13,088 bases of DNA from an uncultured Prevotellaceae bacterium (GTDB lineage Bacteria; Bacteroidota; Bacteroidia; Bacteroidales; Bacteroidaceae), in assembly GCA_937877625.1 (NCBI GenBank), contig CALFJG010000022.1:1-13088 (forward strand). Reading direction: 5' to 3'. The translations under genes and the position numbers were made by a program. Numbering within the stretch: the first letter of the stretch is position 1; every line of letters starts with the position of its first letter. Under the pieces are notes generated by a model, which searched no databases, was not told the DNA's origin, and saw only the letters and a list, made by a program, of their open reading frames with translations. This document shows positions 12,059 through 13,088 of the stretch, in pieces.

Positions 12059-12102
12059 CAGTAGGATTTGTTATTTGGTTTTGCTGCTTACCCGGTAGCA
12101 GT
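12046..12102. promoter_or_regulatory. Operator-like inverted repeats between the two promoters
   Basis: ACTGCTACC (12046-12054) recurs as its exact complement GGTAGCAGT (12094-12102). The first copy overlaps the -7 element of the rightward promoter. The second forms its own near-palindrome, CTGCTTACC-C-GGTAGCAG (12084-12101), with one bulged T. A related GCAGTAG lies at 12058-12064. Several related half-sites between two face-to-face promoters are what a phage repressor operator set would look like; this is inference. Confidence 0.45.
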
Positions 12103-12122
12103 CTTTCCTTTTGCCTTTCTTC

Positions 12123-12131
12123 GTTGGTTGG
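12123..12131. repeat. GTTGGTTGG direct repeat, copy 2
   Basis: Second copy of the 9-mer, within GTTGGTTGGTTTGTTGGTTG (12123-12142), just downstream of the leftward -7 element and over the expected start point. See copy 1 at 12025. Confidence 0.4.
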
Positions 12132-12142
12132 TTTGTTGGTTG

Positions 12143-12173
12143 CAAAGTTAGACGTTTTCGGGTAATATCCAAA
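12143..12173 (-). promoter_or_regulatory. Leftward early promoter
   Basis: On the minus strand TTTG (12173-12170) is followed after exactly 19 bases by TAACTTTG (12150-12143), a full match to the Bacteroidales TTTG-N19-TAnnTTTG promoter. Transcription would start near 12137 and enter the early operon, whose first ATG is at 12003. It faces the rightward promoter at 12030-12058. Confidence 0.75.
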
Positions 12174-12194
12174 ACTTTTTTGAAAAAATTTAGT

Positions 12195-12228
12195 CGATTT
12201 CGAGTAAATCGGCCTTAGAAGCGTCTAA
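12195..12228 (+). promoter_or_regulatory. Two small hairpins before the repressor start codon
   Basis: CGATTT-CGAGT-AAATCG (12195-12211) and TTAGA-AGCG-TCTAA (12215-12228) are perfect inverted repeats lying one after the other, the second ending one base before the repressor ATG at 12230. In RNA they would sit over the ribosome entry region; in DNA the first could be an operator. Either role would bear on repressor level. Confidence 0.4.
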
Positions 12229-12229
12229 A

Positions 12230-12595
12230 ATGGATAAAGAAAAATTGGAAAATGCGGTGCGCGGCCGGGTGGCCCAGCTGCTAACCGAAAGGAAAATTAC
12301 CGAAAACGCCTTAGCCGCCGGGGACGCGGCAGCCCAAAAGCGTCTGAACCGGCAGCTAAGCCACAGCGCCGGCATTACCCTTGATACCCTGCTGCGGATA
12401 CTCGCTATTTGCCCGGACGTGTCGGCAGACTGGCTGCTGCGCGGTACGGATACCAGGCAGCCAGCATCGGAATACTATAACAATATCAACGGCGAAAACG
12501 TGGGCGTAAAAAACGACGCAGACGTAATTAACCGCTTCCTGTCTATCATTGAGGAAAAGGACAGGCAGATAGCCCAGCTTATAGCGAAACTATGA
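12230..12595 (+). CDS. Short CI-like phage repressor (HTH plus coiled coil)
   Basis: This 121 aa protein has an N-terminal helix-turn-helix domain (about 11-60) and ends this domain with CPDVSADWLLRG (61-72), the phrase typical of phage-type repressors in Bacteroidales. A polar linker (73-97) leads to a C-terminal coiled coil, VINRFLSIIEEKDRQIAQLIAKL, probably for dimerisation (this is residues 99-121, heptads of I/L). There is no S24/LexA-type peptidase domain, so RecA-stimulated self-cleavage is not expected, and induction must work another way. It is divergent in direction from the early operon and is the obvious keeper of lysogeny. The start ATG at 12230 follows two small hairpins. The stop overlaps the lipoprotein start (ATGA). 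Confidence 0.85.
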   Translation: MDKEKLENAVRGRVAQLLTERKITENALAAGDAAAQKRLNRQLSHSAGITLDTLLRILAICPDVSADWLLRGTDTRQPASEYYNNINGENVGVKNDADVINRFLSIIEEKDRQIAQLIAKL

Positions 12596-12960
12596 AAAGG
12601 ATAGCTGCACTGCTGGCCGTCGCCCTGGTAGGGCTGGCGGCCTGTACGAAAGAAGACGGCCCGCAGTCCGGGCGTTACGCCGCGCAGGAAACCGCGTTAA
12701 TTGAAGCAATAACCTTAAATGGCGGTAAATGCCAAAGCGCGGAAGTAACCGGGCTTGGCATACTAGATGGGTGGGCGACAAAAGGCAGCTGGCCGGATTA
12801 TACCTACGCCTACGAAACCGCTACCGCCAGGATTACAATTTATGCTCATTTCCCGGAAACGGCCTATTTTACTGCAAACGCAGACGGTATGCTGCTAACC
12901 GGCGACGGCGCAACAGCCTTTGAAACCACCCGGCCGATAAACTACCGGCCACAACCGTAA
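12592..12960 (+). CDS. Lipoprotein coupled to the repressor, candidate superinfection-exclusion or conversion protein
   Basis: This 122 aa protein has a textbook lipoprotein signal: MKR, a hydrophobic stretch, and the lipobox LAAC with the acylated Cys at 18. The residues after it (TKEDG) are charged and acidic, as in the Bacteroidetes export signal that sends lipoproteins to the cell surface, so an outer-membrane surface location is plausible. The mature part (about 104 aa) has no recognised family; it is beta-rich and Tyr/Thr-rich, with only one further Cys (C47). It overlaps the repressor by 4 bp (ATGA) and so should be expressed in the lysogen. Phage lipoproteins in this position (for example Llp, Cor and Ltp types elsewhere) block superinfecting phage; that role here is inference. 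Confidence 0.75.
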   Translation: MKRIAALLAVALVGLAACTKEDGPQSGRYAAQETALIEAITLNGGKCQSAEVTGLGILDGWATKGSWPDYTYAYETATARITIYAHFPETAYFTANADGMLLTGDGATAFETTRPINYRPQP

Positions 12961-13012
12961 GCAGCAAATTTTCAGCAAACGCAAAATTAACCTTGTAACT
13001 AATTGTAAATCA
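12961..13012. other. Gap between lipoprotein gene and hisS, possible element-chromosome junction
   Basis: This 52-bp AT-rich gap contains the direct repeats CAGCAAA (12962-12968 and 12973-12979) and TTGTAA (12993-12998 and 13003-13008). TAACCTTG (12988-12995) is one mismatch from a -7 element and could serve hisS, but no good -33 element is at the right distance. If the left part is a prophage, an attachment site should lie here or in the start of hisS; the core cannot be identified without the other end. Confidence 0.3.
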
Positions 13013-13088
13013 ATGCCAAAATATAACACCACTATACCAAAAGGCACCAGGGACTTCTCCCAGGGGCAGATGGCCTGCCGCAACTACA
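13013..13088 (+). CDS. hisS: Histidyl-tRNA synthetase, N-terminal 25 residues (partial)
   Basis: The ATG at 13013 begins MPKYNTTIPKGTRDFSQGQM and continues ACRNY to the window edge. IPKGTRDFS followed by RNY is the conserved N-terminal motif of bacterial HisRS, especially in Bacteroidetes. The enzyme charges tRNA-His and is a host housekeeping gene. Its presence shows that the window reaches chromosomal DNA. Only 25 codons are visible, so completeness beyond the edge is unknown. Confidence 0.85.
   Translation, partial: MPKYNTTIPKGTRDFSQGQMACRNY

Noticed and set aside
1..13088. tRNA, rRNA, transposase, integrase, terminase or reverse transcriptase genes
   Set aside because: None was recognised on either strand in this window.

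Overview
The window looks like the early (replication) half of a temperate phage or prophage of a Bacteroidales bacterium, ending at its right edge in a host housekeeping gene. Three things suggest the host group: two promoters of the Bacteroidales type (TTTG/TTG then TAnnTTTG), a general lack of Shine-Dalgarno sequences, and the N-terminus of a histidyl-tRNA synthetase at 13013-13088. By eye the sequence is GC-richer than typical Bacteroides, so a GC-rich genus such as Alistipes is possible, but this is a guess.

Layout. Everything from about 12003 down to 1 is one tightly packed leftward (minus-strand) gene series, with many 4-5 bp ATGA or TAATG overlaps. In the order of transcription it holds: three coupled small genes (71 aa unknown, 69 aa membrane protein, 67 aa helix-turn-helix protein); three accessory genes, two with Ala/Pro/Lys-rich linkers (145, 129 and 173 aa, the last with an AT-hook motif); a DUF2800 RecB/Cas4-like nuclease; a DUF2815 gp2.5-like single-strand binding protein; two small genes (83 and 138 aa); a family A DNA polymerase with 3'-5' exonuclease; a 106 aa unknown; a 231 aa protein with a C-terminal DUF1566/C-type-lectin-like domain of the kind diversified by retroelements; a nest of five overlapping small ORFs (91, 34, 51, 48 and 73 aa); a PrimPol-VapE primase-helicase; a 300-bp non-coding block packed with GTTTAC/GTAAAC repeats (candidate replication origin); a VRR-NUC nuclease; and the start of an SNF2-type helicase that leaves the window.

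The control region is 12004-12229. A leftward promoter (12143-12173) drives the early operon, and a rightward promoter (12030-12058) points at the repressor gene. They face each other, so their transcripts should overlap by about 70 nt. Inverted and direct repeats between them are candidate operators. Rightward from there are a short CI-like repressor without a peptidase domain (12230-12595), a lipoprotein overlapping it by 4 bp (12592-12960; candidate superinfection-exclusion or lysogenic-conversion gene), a 52-bp gap and hisS. The element-chromosome junction probably lies in or near that gap, but no integrase or att core can be proven from this window.

Together the genes form a self-contained DNA replication and recombination module (primase-helicase, polymerase, SSB, nucleases, helicase) under a lysogeny switch. 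The least explained parts are the repeat-packed origin-like block, the variable-protein-like gene inside a replication operon, a G8 tract whose slippage would fuse two small genes, a 28-bp repeat used twice between genes, and a leader motif at a fixed distance before several start codons.
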